From NCBI GenBank assembly GCA_032164295.1, contig JAJHTX010000012.1, positions 806,001 through 870,000 on the forward strand: a stretch of DNA of 64,000 nucleotides. Direction: 5' to 3'. Positions 21,661 through 33,009 of the stretch are shown here, one piece after another. The stretch comes from Inonotus obliquus (taxonomy: Eukaryota > Basidiomycota > Agaricomycetes > Hymenochaetales > Hymenochaetaceae). Positions within the stretch are counted from its first letter, which is position 1. Each line of letters begins with the position of its first letter. The translations under genes and the position numbers were made by a program. Under the pieces are notes generated by a model, which saw only the letters and a program-made list of their open reading frames with translations, ran no database searches and had not been told where the DNA came from.

Positions 21661-22901
21661 TGAGTTCCGCCGCTAAATGATGTCTCTGATGCGGCAAGCG
21701 CAGTCATCGGACATACCGCCAGCGCACATTTGATATTGGTCCAACAACAGTATCTTTCGGCGTGAAATTGCGTCCGGGCTTGGATAACTACCGTGCCCTC
21801 GTGTGCAAGCTGGTCGATAACAACGCCTGAGCCACTTCCTGTCGATCCTACGCCACGAACATCGGAGGTTGCGGTGATTCCTTAATGCCCCCGAGTCGGC
21901 GGATAACAGCGTGCAATGACGCACGTGGCACGAAGGACATACTTGCATCTTCAATGATCTTGCGTCGCGATGGCCCATGCCGGAGGACTCGATTCTCTCA
22001 AAGCACCGGGGGTCACGATAATTGTACGGCGAAGGATTTTCACAAGACAATGCTGACGAACACTGATTGGTGAGCGAATCAATGCATGTAATGCACTTGC
22101 AGGCGCTGGAGGTGCTTGTCCAGTACAGACATTTGAAATCCTTCGGCAGTTTTCAAATTAATGATTCCTATCACCTTTTCAAAATTACGCATATATATGT
22201 ACTTTTTTCTCGATGTATTCACTTGCTGGATTAGCATCAACAGATGACCTCTTCCGCTCTCTTTCCTAGGTCATCCTTTCACCTCTTCCGAGACAACTGC
22301 GCCACTTGATGCCAACCGGTGTCTATTCCAGCATTTCCACAACTCAGGGTTGGCCGCGTTTAGAAGCCTGTATACATTCAGTTTGCGCATCCAGGACCGA
22401 TCTTAATCACAGGTCTAGCCGATTGATCGGAAAGCTATTTTAGACTGCAGGAGAGCAAGGTGCGCACCCAAAGCACCTTCGCCGTTTCATAGCTTAAGGC
22501 CTATATAAGGGCCATATCGATATGAAGTCATTGACGCAACTTGTACGTGATAACAGTCCCAGAGAAGCTCAGACGGATCGCCAAGGAAGTATCGTCCGTG
22601 CACGGATGGTGTATTGTCCAGAAGCTCCGTCTTCAACGCTTTCCCATATTTACTCTAGAAGCTCCTCAACGCCTAGATCTGCGCAATAAAAACGCAAGGC
22701 CGGAAACATCATCGACCAGATACAGAACGCATCTGTATTCTTCTGCCGTTCTTATTCCTCAAGGTCCTAAGGCGATCTAGATTATTTGATTAGGACACGT
22801 GTAATCCATCTTTGATATGCTCCATGGTGAAATTCATGTCATTTAAGTTGACAGCGACTTACTCAGACCACCGACTAGGAGTCCCCAGCCTCTTAGCAGC
22901 A
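21661..22901. other. Intergenic upstream of P450 D
   Basis: About 1.2 kb. A minus-strand ORF at 21673-22050 (125 codons) has no recognisable domain and is not called. A strong TATATAAG is present at 22502-22509, but it is about 390 bp from the P450 D ATG. Confidence 0.4.
22502..22509 (+). promoter_or_regulatory. Candidate TATA box upstream of P450 D
   Basis: TATATAAG embedded in GGCCTATATAAGGGCC, a near-palindrome. If used for P450 D it implies a 5' leader of roughly 360 bp, unlike the 20-80 bp leaders suggested for its paralogues. It may instead serve a lost gene. Confidence 0.35.
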
Positions 22902-25236
22902 ATGATGCTCAGTCGTACGAACATCTATGCTCTCGATGCCGTCGCCGTTTTCGCGGCGCTCGCTGTTATACGCTCCTGGTGGTCGCGCCGAAAGCGTCGG
23001 CTACACGGCTTTCCTCTCCCGCCGGGTCCAAGAGGACTTCCCATTATCGGGAACGCGTTCGACATTCCAGAAAAAAACCAATGGGAAACTATGCGCGAAT
23101 GGAGTGAAAAGTATGGTGAGTCTGACAGCGTCCATAGGTCCGCGGGGTGAGCGCTCGCTCATTCGCTTATTCAGGAGACCTTATTTATGTTGAAGTCCTC
23201 GGAACAAACTTCCTTTTCGTGAACTCATACGATGCTGCTGTTGAACTGCTTGAGAAGCGCGGCAACATGTACTCGAGCAGACCATCAAACACAATGCTTG
23301 ACTTGTGAGCGTCTCCTGAGATTCAGCCACTATCGGTGACTCTAACTACTCAACAGAGAGGGGTGGTCGGAGTGGTTTGCTGTCAGCATGTCGTACGGGG
23401 ACGAGCTGCGAAAAATCAGGCAGTATCTCAACAAGTTCTTCCAGCGTTCAGTCATACCAGAATACCTTGACGTTCAGAAACAGTCAACCCATAACCTCTT
23501 GTCGAAACTTGTACAAGATCCGGATAACTTTCGCGAGCATATCAAATTGTGAGTAAAACTCCAGATCTTCTATGTTTCGCTTACTGGACAACGTGTAGCT
23601 TTGCTGCCGAGTCCATCATCAAAATAACTTTCGGCTATCAGAGTAAGGAGCCACACGAAACCTTGAGGATGTAATCAGTACTGACATCCTGTCAGTTATC
23701 GAGCACGATCCCTATGTAGAGCTCGTCGATCAAGCATCAGATGCGTTTACGATAGCGTCGCAGTTCTTCCTTGTCAATGCTATTCCCGCCCGTATGTTGT
23801 TCGTGTATGCTGCTGACAAATTTTGTTTGCTGACCATCTTGGCAAGTCCGGCATCTCCCGTGCTGGTTTCCGTTCACGGGTTTTCGCGAGATTGCGAAGA
23901 AAGGTCGTCAAATATCAATGGCAATGTACCATGACCCATATAACAGGGCGAAGGCTAAGATTGTAAGCGAGCTTCTTCAGCTGTTTACGACCATTGGAAG
24001 GGTTCATCGATTGTTCTTAGTCTGATGGAATCGCCGATCCCTCAATAACAAGCAAGCTCATGGAATTACATACCGACAAAGAAGGAATCATACAAGATGA
24101 AGCGACCATTGCGAAAACAGTCGGAATTACGTATGCGGGTTAGCTCTTTTCATATGATGCACAGAGTGAAGGCGCTGACTCCGCTTTTGCTCATTACACA
24201 GCTGGGGGAGACACGGTCAGTATTACCAAGACTAGACTTCTAGATTGATCGTAATTGACGCAACTTCTTTCCAGATTGTTTCCGTAATACTGACTTTCTT
24301 GATGGCAATGGTCCTTTATCCAGAAGCCATGAAGAAGGGCCAGGAAGAACTTGACAGAGTAATCGGTAGAAATAATCTCCCGACCTTCGAAGACAGACCC
24401 AAGCTCCCTTACATCGACGCCATTTGCTCAGAGACCTTAAGGTGGCGTTATAATATAATCAGCAGCGAATCCGATCCACTGATTTCGATGATATATAACC
24501 AGATGGCAAACAGTCGCTCCAATTGGTATCTGTTTCTCCCTATCTCAGATGAGTCACAGTCTGTATTAATCCTACTAACTTGAAGGTAATCCTCATTTGG
24601 CCGAGAATGATGATGTATTCCACGGTTACTTCATCCCTGCGGGAACTGCGGTATTTGCAAACGCATGGTAGGATTATCTTCTCTTGTCAGGTTTGAATGA
24701 ACGCTGATAGAGAGACTAAGGGCTATACTAAGGGATCCGAGGAGATATACGGAGCCAGAGAAGTTCATACCAGATAGATGGATACCGGCTCCTGGAAAAG
24801 AACGACCCTTGGATCCTACCACAGTAGCGTTTGGATTGGGGAGGCGGTAAGTCTGAGACTCATTATATCTCACCCACATTCACATCAAATCCTTAGAATT
24901 TGTCCTGGACGGTTCTTCGCTCAGAACTCTGTGAGCCCATGCACTACGAAATAATTCACTCGCCACTTACTCTGACGGTATACACAGATGTTCATCGCAT
25001 TGGCATCTATTCTGGCTTGCTTTGATATCGGGAAGGCACTGGACGAGAACGGCGTACCGATCACACCTGCAGAAGCTTTCTCATCAACCATTGTACGGTA
25101 AGCGAGTTGCCGTGATGAGGCATCTTCTTGGTACCTGACGAGACACAGGCATCCATTACCATTTAAGTGCAAGATTACCCCACGATCTGAAGAAGCCGTT
25201 GCTCTCATTCGTCAAGCAGTTTCCTTTGCGAAGTGA
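22902..25236 (+). CDS. Cytochrome P450 monooxygenase D
   Basis: Same 15-exon plan. The start MMLSRTNIYALDAV is chosen because paralogue B begins MNIYLLD; upstream in-frame Met codons from 22812 look like leader. N-terminal anchor, WWSRRKRR, and hinge PLPPGPRGLPIIGN are present. The I-helix micro-exon (about 24202-24216) gives AGGDTIVS, K-helix ETLR is near 24430-24441, and the haem motif is FGLGRRICPGRFFAQNS (Leu for the usual second Phe position, still within FxxGxRxCxG). It ends VSFAK with TGA at 25234-25236. Splice sites are canonical, including CTTAAG/GTGGCG before the short exon 10. ER-anchored haem monooxygenase by family; substrate unknown. It is convergent with P450 E, with a solo LTR between them. 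Confidence 0.88.
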
Positions 25237-25373
25237 TCCGATCAATATCTCTCTGTACGAGTCCCTCACGGCGTTGACGTCTTATTCCTTTATGCATGAG
25301 TATAATTTACGTACACTGTACACAATATGCATTCCATGTACTGCTTTGTATTACAATCGTGTACTTTGAAATT

Positions 25374-25631
25374 TGTTGGAATTAGACGTATTAGTTTGGT
25401 GATCGACGCAATGCCCGCCGTCGGTCAGCCCGTGGCATTTCCTTTTTCGTACAGTATATAAGATCGTTTCCGTAGTCCGTGCCACCTCAGTCTCTTACCC
25501 ACGACTGAGGTGAGCCCTTCCGCACATGTATACGCACACTATTCTCATTCCTACCATCTTTCCGTAGTATTCTCAACAGGTACCGTACATGAAATATAGA
25601 GTCTCTTACCCACGACTGAGTATTCTCAACA
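25374..25631 (+). mobile_element. Solo LTR (Copia-like ends), 258 bp
   Basis: Begins TGTTGGAATTA and ends TATTCTCAACA, the TG...CA inverted termini of an LTR. It is flanked by the perfect 5-bp duplication AAATT (25369-25373 and 25632-25636). A TATATAAG lies at 25455-25462, as expected for an LTR promoter read rightward. No internal retrotransposon genes are adjacent, so this is a recombined solo LTR. It lies between the convergent ends of P450s D and E, 34 bp from the E stop codon. Its 3' half has an unusual repeated internal design, listed separately. Superfamily assignment rests only on the termini. Confidence 0.8.
25490..25631 (+). repeat. Split/joined block pair inside solo LTR 1
   Basis: Block A (20 bp, 25490-25509, GTCTCTTACCCACGACTGAG) is followed by a 58-bp segment GTGAGC...CCGTAG (25510-25567). 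Next comes block B, TATTCTCAACA (25568-25578), then a 22-bp linker. An identical block A (25601-25620) then abuts an identical block B (25621-25631). The second A-B junction is exactly what removal of the GT...AG segment from the first would give. Block A sits in a hairpin: CACCTCAGTC pairs with GACTGAGGTG around a 10-nt loop. Confidence 0.85.
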
Positions 25632-25664
25632 AAATTCATGTTGCTTTCCGGTTTGGTTCGCGAC

Positions 25665-27994
25665 CTAGTGATTGGAGTCCACAGCATGACGGATTAGCTG
25701 AGCTGATTTGTCGGACCGAGGCGTAATCCTGCATTTGAAAGGCTTGGGATGTCTTTTGAAGTATCAACATCATCAGTATTGACTGCTTGTCTGACTGACC
25801 CGATAAGGACATACCTAACGAAGTTCGATGTGTACTCTACCTTGGGGACGATAGGGCGTCCCCTGTCATCGATATCCATCTGAATATCGAATGTTGCAAG
25901 AATAGATGCGACACCAATGAAGACCTGCGTTTCATTATTAGATGAGGCCAAGGATGACGGATTCAGACGGACCGAGTTCTCGGCGAAATGTCTACCAGGA
26001 CAAATTCTGCGAAAAAAAAACTCGATCGTAAGTAATCCTGGAATGTATTGGGAAATGTATTGGGTTTCATTTACCGTCTTCCAAATCCAAAAATAACCTT
26101 GTTTGCTTCCAAAGGTGGCTTCCTTCCGACTTCCGACAGCCAGCGTTCAGGCTTGAACTTATCTGGTTCTGGATATTCTTTCGGGTCTCTTGTTATAGCC
26201 CTATTCATCGAAGGGTGTTCATGTCTTCCGTGTATGGAACATGTGTCATGAGACATACCAGACGTTGGGTAGAACAGTAGTCCCGGCCGGGATGAAATAT
26301 CCGTTGTAGATGTCATCCTCAGTAGTGCAGTGAGCAACAGCTGTTCACAAGGATTAAGCGGTCAAGAAAGGAATGCCGGTGCAAGGATTGCATACCAAGA
26401 GGTGCAACAGGTTGGTATCTACGAGGATGCGGGTTAAATACCGTTTGATACGTGCATCGTGGAACAGAAGCGAAGAAGCACGTACCTAAGAACTTCCTTG
26501 CAGATAGCGGTTATGTACGGTAACCTTGGCTTGTCTTCCATGGTCGGAAGGGTGTCCTTGCCAATAACTTCGTCTAACTCCGCCTGCCCTCGTCGCATTG
26601 CTTCCGGATGTAGCACCATGGCCAGTAAGAACGTAAGGAGAGCGGAGACAGTCTATTGATAGCATGAGGGATGGCAATGCGGGATTACTCTCGACACCAA
26701 AAGCTTACAGTATCCGCTCCACCTGTGCGTGTAAGGGTGAGATTACGATATAGAATGAGTCCTGGCCACATACCAGCATAAGTGGTTCCAACGGTTTTCG
26801 CGATAAGAGCTTCGCTAGAGACTGGATCGTCAACGTCGACGTACCGGTCCAAAAGCTTGCTCGTCATGGACTCCGAACCTTCGCCCTTTGCCTAAGACGG
26901 GCGAAGCCATGAGCCGAGAAAGACATAGCGCTGACGAAGGTAGTGCTTACGATCAACTCTTTCGCCATTTCGAAAGGTTTAGCGAGCATCTGTCGCGAAA
27001 GTTCGCGCCCTATTTTTGCAATCTGAAGAAACTCTGCTCCTGGAAGCCTCTCCGGAAGATACTTCACTGGTCTAAACGTCAACATGTGAGCAATGGTGCG
27101 TTACAAAAAATACTTACAGACTGGAAGTGCGTTGACGAGGAAAAACGTCTGAGCCTCGGTCAGGGAGTCCATAGCCTTCTCGACCAATTCAATGTAGGGA
27201 TCACCGTCGGGCTTGGCTAATCTGTCTCGTTAGCGTTGTCCTATTGGGATCAAGAACAGTCGTTGGTCTTACCTTGATACCCATAGCCAACCTTCATGAT
27301 CAACTCGCCGGCAGAGCTTTCCGCATCATCAAACACTAGCACAAGCAGGGTCGAGGAGGACATACAATCTTATATGTTCAGCATAACTCGCTGGCTTTTC
27401 AAGGATAGCTAAGAGCATCCTTTGTGTACAAACAGTCTGGTCTTCGTAGTAGTCGGACACAGCCATTAGTTGAAAGAATCGGTGTAATTGCTGACGCGAT
27501 TTCCGATGTTCGTCTCCGTATGGCATCATGACTGTCATCCAGAGCCATTCTTCACTGGACAGGAACATTAGAATAACAGCAATAAGGAGATGATGGAGCA
27601 CCTACAGATCAAGCATAGAATTGTAAGGCCTCGTCGAATAGTTGTTGCCACGCTTCTCGAAGAGTTCGACCGCGGCTTCATACGAGTTCACGAACAGGTA
27701 TTTTGTACCAAAGTTCTCAACCATCACGAGATCGCCTATGAAGAAGAGAGTGAGAATGTGTGCATACTATATTCAGTATACGCAAGTCTCACCATACTGC
27801 TCGCCCCACTCGCGAGCTTTCTCCCATTCATCGGAGATAGGCATATCGAATAGGTTCCCTACCAACGGCAGGGGTTTGGGTCCAGGAGGATAAGGACGCG
27901 TCTTAACGATGCTGCCCCTGCGGCGCTTTAGCAAGGACCGCAGAAAGAGTGCAGCGCAGGAGACCGCGACAGCATCTAAGAGAAGTACCAACAT
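25665..27994 (-). CDS. Cytochrome P450 monooxygenase E
   Basis: Minus-strand gene with the array's 15-exon plan, all junctions GT-AG. Start MLVLLLDAVAVSCAALFLRS (ATG at 27994) gives the membrane anchor, then LLKRRRGS and the hinge PYPPGPKPLPLVGN. The C-helix block is MPYGDEHRKSRQ (about 27495-27535). The I-helix exon (about 26711-26724) gives GGADT, K-helix EVLR ends exon 9 near 26490, and the PERF-like block is PERWLSE. The haem motif is FGFGRRICPGRHFAENS (about 25975-26090). It ends HAVDSNH at 25665, 34 bp from a solo LTR. A TATATG-type box lies near 28051-28060. It is the intact member of the A/E/F/G sub-group and a good reference for the lesions in A and F. Substrate unknown. Confidence 0.9.
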
Positions 27995-29875
27995 TAGCTG
28001 GGAGCACAAAAGAAACAGATAGAAGTGAGAACCTCTTTGTAGTCAAGATGCTTATATGCCAGAGTAGTTGCGCCACCGGAGTCAGCGAAAGCGAGTCCTC
28101 GATCTGTAATGTATACGTAAACAAGAACCGACCAGACATCTGACCCGAATCAGCACATAGAAGAGCTCTGGATCATATTTGTAAATTTATGTGCGGGTTT
28201 GCGGGCATCTGGTCCGTACAAAGTGAGAAATTTGATTGGTTCAAACTTTTTTGCACTTCGGTCTTGTATCGTTCAGCGTCACGCTATGCTTATCCGTGTG
28301 GGGTGTATCAATGGGGTTTGGTCAAAACTCTAATGAGAGGCAGTATCCATTAGGTAGTCTCCTCTTGCGCTAAATTATACCAAGCGTCTCACCACATATC
28401 CACCATTGTAAATGCACTCACCACTTTCAAGGGCATCGTTAGATCGACATCATTGTTAGGGCTCTGATGCCGCTGCACTCGGAGCAGAAGAAATCTCAGG
28501 ATGTGCATGGATCTCGATTGACTTAACGTTCGCAACATTTAATCGGCGTCGAAGCTAACAGAAACGGAGGTCGCTGATCAAGACGGGAAGAACTGAATAC
28601 ATCGCAACAAAGTTCATACCTTAAATAACTCCTACCGAGGTCGTCGCAGGTGAAGAGTCCCATGGTCCTCATTCCATTTCTTCTTCCGTGAGCTGAGTAT
28701 CCGAGCCCAGCCCGATCATGGTAGAACTTCCCCGCCCTCCCACTTATTCTCTCACTCTCCATCCTTGGCCTTCCTGTTGCGTACACGTATGTACCGAGGT
28801 CTCCGTGTGTTTGAGATGTGGTACTAGCTTCGGCAAGAGACCCATGACCACACAGTACTTCGACCGCCTTGATTCTAGAATACCGGAAACCGAGACGTCG
28901 GCGTCAAGAAAGCTCGAATATGTTCAACCTGAATCGTGACCATCGGTCTAAACATCAGCACAAGAAAGAGTACAGAGGACGATGGTATCAAATTATGGCC
29001 GTTGAGGATCGAGGCAACTACTTTCTGAATACCGTTCCCTACCAAGTTCCGAAGCCCCAGGCAGGAGATTGCCTACGTCCCCTGTGGTGTTCAGATGTAT
29101 CGCTTCTCCGATTTATCATCCTCAGATTGGCTATAGGCTCCAAAATACAATCGGCCCGAGACCATTCAGAAGGAACGTGGAATGTACATCGTCATGGTGC
29201 TACTCGTCAGCGTCAAGATCCATAAAGTCATTCCATCATACGTCGCAGCGCCGCGTAGTCTAAATGAGCGAATGATTCCTCTATGAGCGTCCAATCGAGT
29301 CGTTATTTGTACTCCCTAGGGTATACGCCATGTAGCAGATATCGATTACGCGTTCGAGCCAGTCGATTTTGTCGCCAAAAAGTAAGAAAGCTCTATAGCG
29401 CCTGCATGCGCAAGAGCAGCAGTCCGGAGATGTACATGTTGTTGGTTTTTTGTCAGATTCTGAACTGCAGGGACCTGGTATATGAAAATCAAAGAGCCGT
29501 TGGTCGCATAGTTGGCCACATCACGTGCTGCCTGAAATCAGACGCGTCACCGGACTCACCCGGACCGTCACCGACGCGTGTCGGTGTTTAAAAATTCAAC
29601 CAAAACCGTGACAGTCACGCGATTTCAACAGACAACATTCAAAGAGAAAAATATCAACCATGTCATGAAAGGTGTCATAACCATAATGAAGCTTGTCTGA
29701 GTAACAGGCGGTGTGGGATAGGAGATCTTTGATTCACTCCAGCATTATCGTTGATAGAATGATCTGTCGCAGGAATGTAACTTACAGCAACTTATACCGT
29801 GACTAATCGCAGATGAAGCCTTAAAAAGCGTGGAAATGCGCGCTCTCCACCGATAGTGATACGCTATTCCGCGGC
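27995..29875. other. Intergenic between P450 E and F
   Basis: About 1.9 kb without a convincing gene. Short ORFs at 28523-28786 (minus), 28869-29225 and 29283-29591 (plus) lack motifs. A GC-rich patch at 29538-29580 carries two ACGCGT boxes. The 28228-28270 stretch resembles 14895-14935. Confidence 0.4.
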
Positions 29876-30468
29876 CTAATGGGCAATCTCAGTTGCTTGG
29901 CGGATGATTTCCTCCGACTTTCCCGAGCGTGGCACAATCCTGCACTTGAAAGGTTTTGGATGTCTAAAGACACATGAAGGTATCAGTTGCGATTTCCTCA
30001 TCGGACAATTATGATACGAACCTAAGAAAGGCTGATTCGTACTCTTCCTTAGGAACTATGGGTGTACCGTTATCATCAACATCCATCTCGATATTGAATG
30101 TAGCGAGGATTGATGCCACGCCGATGAATATCTGCATTTGCACTCAAAAAGGGTGAAACGTGTTCCATTGGTATGACGTACAGTATCTTCCGCGAAATAT
30201 CTACCGGAACAAATTCTGTTGACGTGTATGCTATCTCAATCTTTCAAAAACGTAGATGATTTGGGCACCTACCGTCTGCCAAACCCAAAAGCTATCTTGT
30301 TCGCCTCCAAGGGACGTTTCCCCTCTTCCTCGATTAGCCATCGTTCTGGCTTGAACTTGCTTGGTTCAGGATATTCTTTTGCGTTCCGCGACATAGCCCT
30401 AGGCAGAACTATTCAAAGATCTGCGTACATAATGTACTTGGGGACGCACCACACGTTAGGATAGATAG

Positions 30469-30746
30469 TGTTGAGAATATTCATCGCGTTCGTCTCTAGA
30501 CTGGTCTTTCCATATTAGTACATATTACCATATCGAGATTCCTTTATATTCCGTCTGCCACCCGTTCGCCCACCTCAGTCTTGTATTATCATCTTCTCTA
30601 TAGACTGAGGTGAGGCCGTATCATACTATTCACATACACACACGTTCCTTACTTTATTTTGCTAGATTAAACATTCTCTATAGGTATAGAGTCTTGTATT
30701 ATCATCTTCTCTATAGACTGAGATTAAACATTCTCTATAGATCGCA
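30469..30746 (+). mobile_element. Solo LTR inside P450 F exon 11, 278 bp
   Basis: Begins TGTTGAGAATATTC and ends GATCGCA. It is flanked by ATAGATAG at 30461-30468 and 30747-30754; intact paralogues have only one copy's worth of codons at this place, so the direct repeat is a target duplication. Eight bp is longer than the usual 4-6 bp for LTR elements, so part of the match may be chance. Its first 11 bases are the exact reverse complement of the last 11 bases of the solo LTR at 25374-25631, linking the two families. It contains the same kind of internal split/joined repeat. Confidence 0.75.
30578..30740 (+). repeat. Split/joined block pair inside solo LTR 2
   Basis: Block A (32 bp, 30578-30609) is followed by a 56-bp segment GTGAGGCC...TTGCTAG (30610-30665). 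Next comes block B, ATTAAACATTCTCTATAG (30666-30683), then a 7-bp linker. An identical block A (30691-30722) then abuts an identical block B (30723-30740). Both copies of each block match perfectly. The hairpin arms CACCTCAGTC / GACTGAGGTG are the same as in LTR 1, but the loop is 22 nt and unrelated in sequence. Confidence 0.85.
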
Positions 30747-32482
30747 ATAGATAGCCGTACCAGCCGGAATGAGGAATCCGTTATAAATATCGTCTTCGGA
30801 CGCGCAATGAGCAGCCGCTGTACGAGGAATAAATCAGACGAGCGAGAGAGCTCGAAATTTCGAGAAAACATGCCTAAAGGTGTAACTGGTTGATATCTGC
30901 AAAGCTGCTGGTCAAACGACTTTACAAACATTGGCCTGCAAGTCAGCCGCACGCACCTGAGGACTTCCTTGCAGATTGCATTTAAGTATGGTAACCTCGG
31001 TTTATCATCCATGGACGGCAAGGTGTCTTTGCCGAGTACTTCGTCTAGTTCTCGTTGTCCTCGACGCATTGTCTCCGGATAAAGTACCATTGCTAGTATA
31101 AATGTGAGAAGAGCCGACACCGTCTATACTAAGAGCCTTTGTTGTAAGAAATCTTCATTATGATCATTGCAAGAGACTCACTGTGTCTGCTCCGCCTGTG
31201 ATTGCAATATTCGTTAGCAGTGAGATAAACTGTCACCTAACAAAAATGGTTTACCTGCGTAAGCAGTTCCGACCGTTTTAGCGATAATGTCCTCATTCGA
31301 CACTTGCCCCTCGTCATTTGTGTTCTGATCCAAGAGCTTGCTCGTCAGTGACGCCGAGCCCTTTCCGCTCTCCTGCAATAGTCCAAGGATTGGTGAGCCC
31401 CGATTATGGATATTTGCGAAAAAGTGGCTCTCACGATCGATTCCTTTGCCATTTCGAAAGGTTCGACAAGCATCTGTCTCGATGTTTCACGCCATTTGCG
31501 CGCAGTAGTGAGAAATCCAGCTCCCGGGAACCATTCCGGGAGATACTTTACTGGTTCTTGCAGTCAACAAACAAAGTATAGCATCCCATCGGAAAAGATG
31601 AGCTTACGAAATGGAAATGAATTGACAAGGAAGAATCCTTGAGCTTCACCAACACCTCCGAGAGCTACCTCGGCCAGTCTGATGTACGGGTCATTCTTCG
31701 TTTGGACTTCGTTACGTTGTTAGCATGGGATACAGTCGATATTTGTGAGCCTGATTGACCTTGATAACCATATGCGATCTTCATGATTGCTTCACCAGCA
31801 GCACTTTTCGCATCATCAGCATCGGCGATAAGCTACAAGTTTGCTCGTGCGGACGTACAATCTAACATGCCTAGCAAATTCCGTCGGCTCCTCGAGTAGA
31901 GCTAGAAGTAGGTTCCTTGCACTTGCTGTCTGCGCGTCATTAAAATCGGAAACAGCGGCTTGTTGGAAGAAGCGATGAAACTGCTGGCGCGATTTCCGAT
32001 GTTCGTCTCCGTACGGCATCAAACTCGTGAGCCAGTTCCAGGCCCCACTAATTTCTAGCATTAGAGCGACAGAGATCAGAAAACAGAATATATCGTACAG
32101 TTCGATCATCTTGTTATAAGGTCTCGTCGAGTAGTTGCTGCCACGTTTCTCAGAGAGATCGACCGCAGCCTCGTACGAATTGACGAATAGGTGTCTAGTA
32201 CCAAAATTCTCAACCATCACTAAGTCACCTGAGAGGAAAGTTGAATCAAGACACACATTCTGGACTCGGTTTGAATCTCACCGTATTCTTCCCCCCATTT
32301 ACGAGCTTTCACCCACTCGTCGGAGGAGGGCATATCAAGTATGTTACCCACGAACGGCAGGGCTTGGGTCCAGGGGGATAGGGGTGCGCCTTGACCGTAT
32401 TGCCTTTGCGACGCTTTACCAAGAATCGCAGACATAGCGCAGCACAAGTGACTGCAATAATATCTAGGAGTATCGCAATCAT

Positions 32483-33009
32483 CAATAACGAGCGAGGTGC
32501 CACCAGTGTTGACAGGATGCCCTACCATGCCGCAGCTTTTAATACTAGAGCCAATCGGCGGGAAGAGACCCTCATTCGATACTGTGGTTCTAAATAAGTG
32601 GAGCTAGCTGGCAATAGAAGGAACAGCGCTTGGTCTGGAGTGATGCAGAAACTTCGATACGTCTAGAGGTAACCGCGCAAAGTGTGATTCCACTTCTGGG
32701 TGAATAGGGGCATCTGGACTATGGAGTACATTCGTTCTGCGACACATGATTAAGTCAATGCTCGGTGGTACTTGCATGTTGATGAATGCGTAAGGTTCTC
32801 AATGATGCTTTGTTTGCGGTGCGATTCCTGACAAGAAGCTACATCTAATTAGATTCTCGTGATGATCTGAATGCATAGAGAATCTTCTTACCTTCCATTT
32901 AGTCAAGTACCGAGTAAGATATTCCGCGACCGACATCGTTGACAAGGCCTTTGTGAAAAGGTGCATGTAATCCCACGGCGCCGCTAAACATTTGACCATC
33001 GCATGTCGG
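32483..33009. other. Intergenic upstream of P450 F
   Basis: About 530 bp between pseudogene F and the hAT-like element. No gene recognised; it should include the former F promoter. Confidence 0.4.

Larger units (their letters stand above)
29876..32482 (-). pseudogene. P450 pseudogene F, split by a solo LTR
   Basis: All P450 exons of the E/G sub-group are readable, from MIAILLDIIAVTCAALCLR (ATG 32482) to the tail ending TEIAH at 29876. The I-helix GGADT is at about 31189-31202, K-helix EVLR near 30960, and FGFGRR is present. Two lesions break it. First, exon 1 loses one C in the GGACCCAAGCCCTG stretch (about 32365-32372), shifting frame between PPGPKP and LPFVGN. Second, a 278-bp LTR (30469-30746) interrupts exon 11 between GTAIY and PNVW. 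Other oddities are a GC donor after exon 10 and a haem exon reading ICSGRYFAEDT (Ser for Pro after the Cys). The rest is well conserved, so inactivation looks recent. A sequencing error could explain the 1-bp loss but not the LTR. Confidence 0.88.

Noticed and set aside
21673..22050. 125-codon minus-strand ORF
   Set aside because: Cys/Arg-rich translation without any recognisable domain or intron partners, in a decayed region; insufficient support.
22812..22901. Longer N-terminus for P450 D
   Set aside because: Upstream in-frame Met codons give a non-hydrophobic extension absent from paralogues; the start at 22902 aligns with P450 B.
25490..25631. CRISPR-like array
   Set aside because: Only two copies of each block, nested in an LTR of a eukaryotic genome; no repeat-spacer periodicity or cas genes.
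25487..25687. Short ORF with repeated SWVRD segments suggesting a repeat protein
   Set aside because: It is translation of the duplicated blocks in the solo LTR plus the P450 E 3' end.
29538..29580. Cell-cycle (MluI box) promoter from two ACGCGT sites
   Set aside because: No credible gene starts nearby in either direction.
30662..31120. 152-codon minus-strand ORF reading through the solo LTR
   Set aside because: It is P450 F exon 9 followed by intron and LTR sequence; the repeated YRECLI tail comes from the LTR repeats, not a protein.
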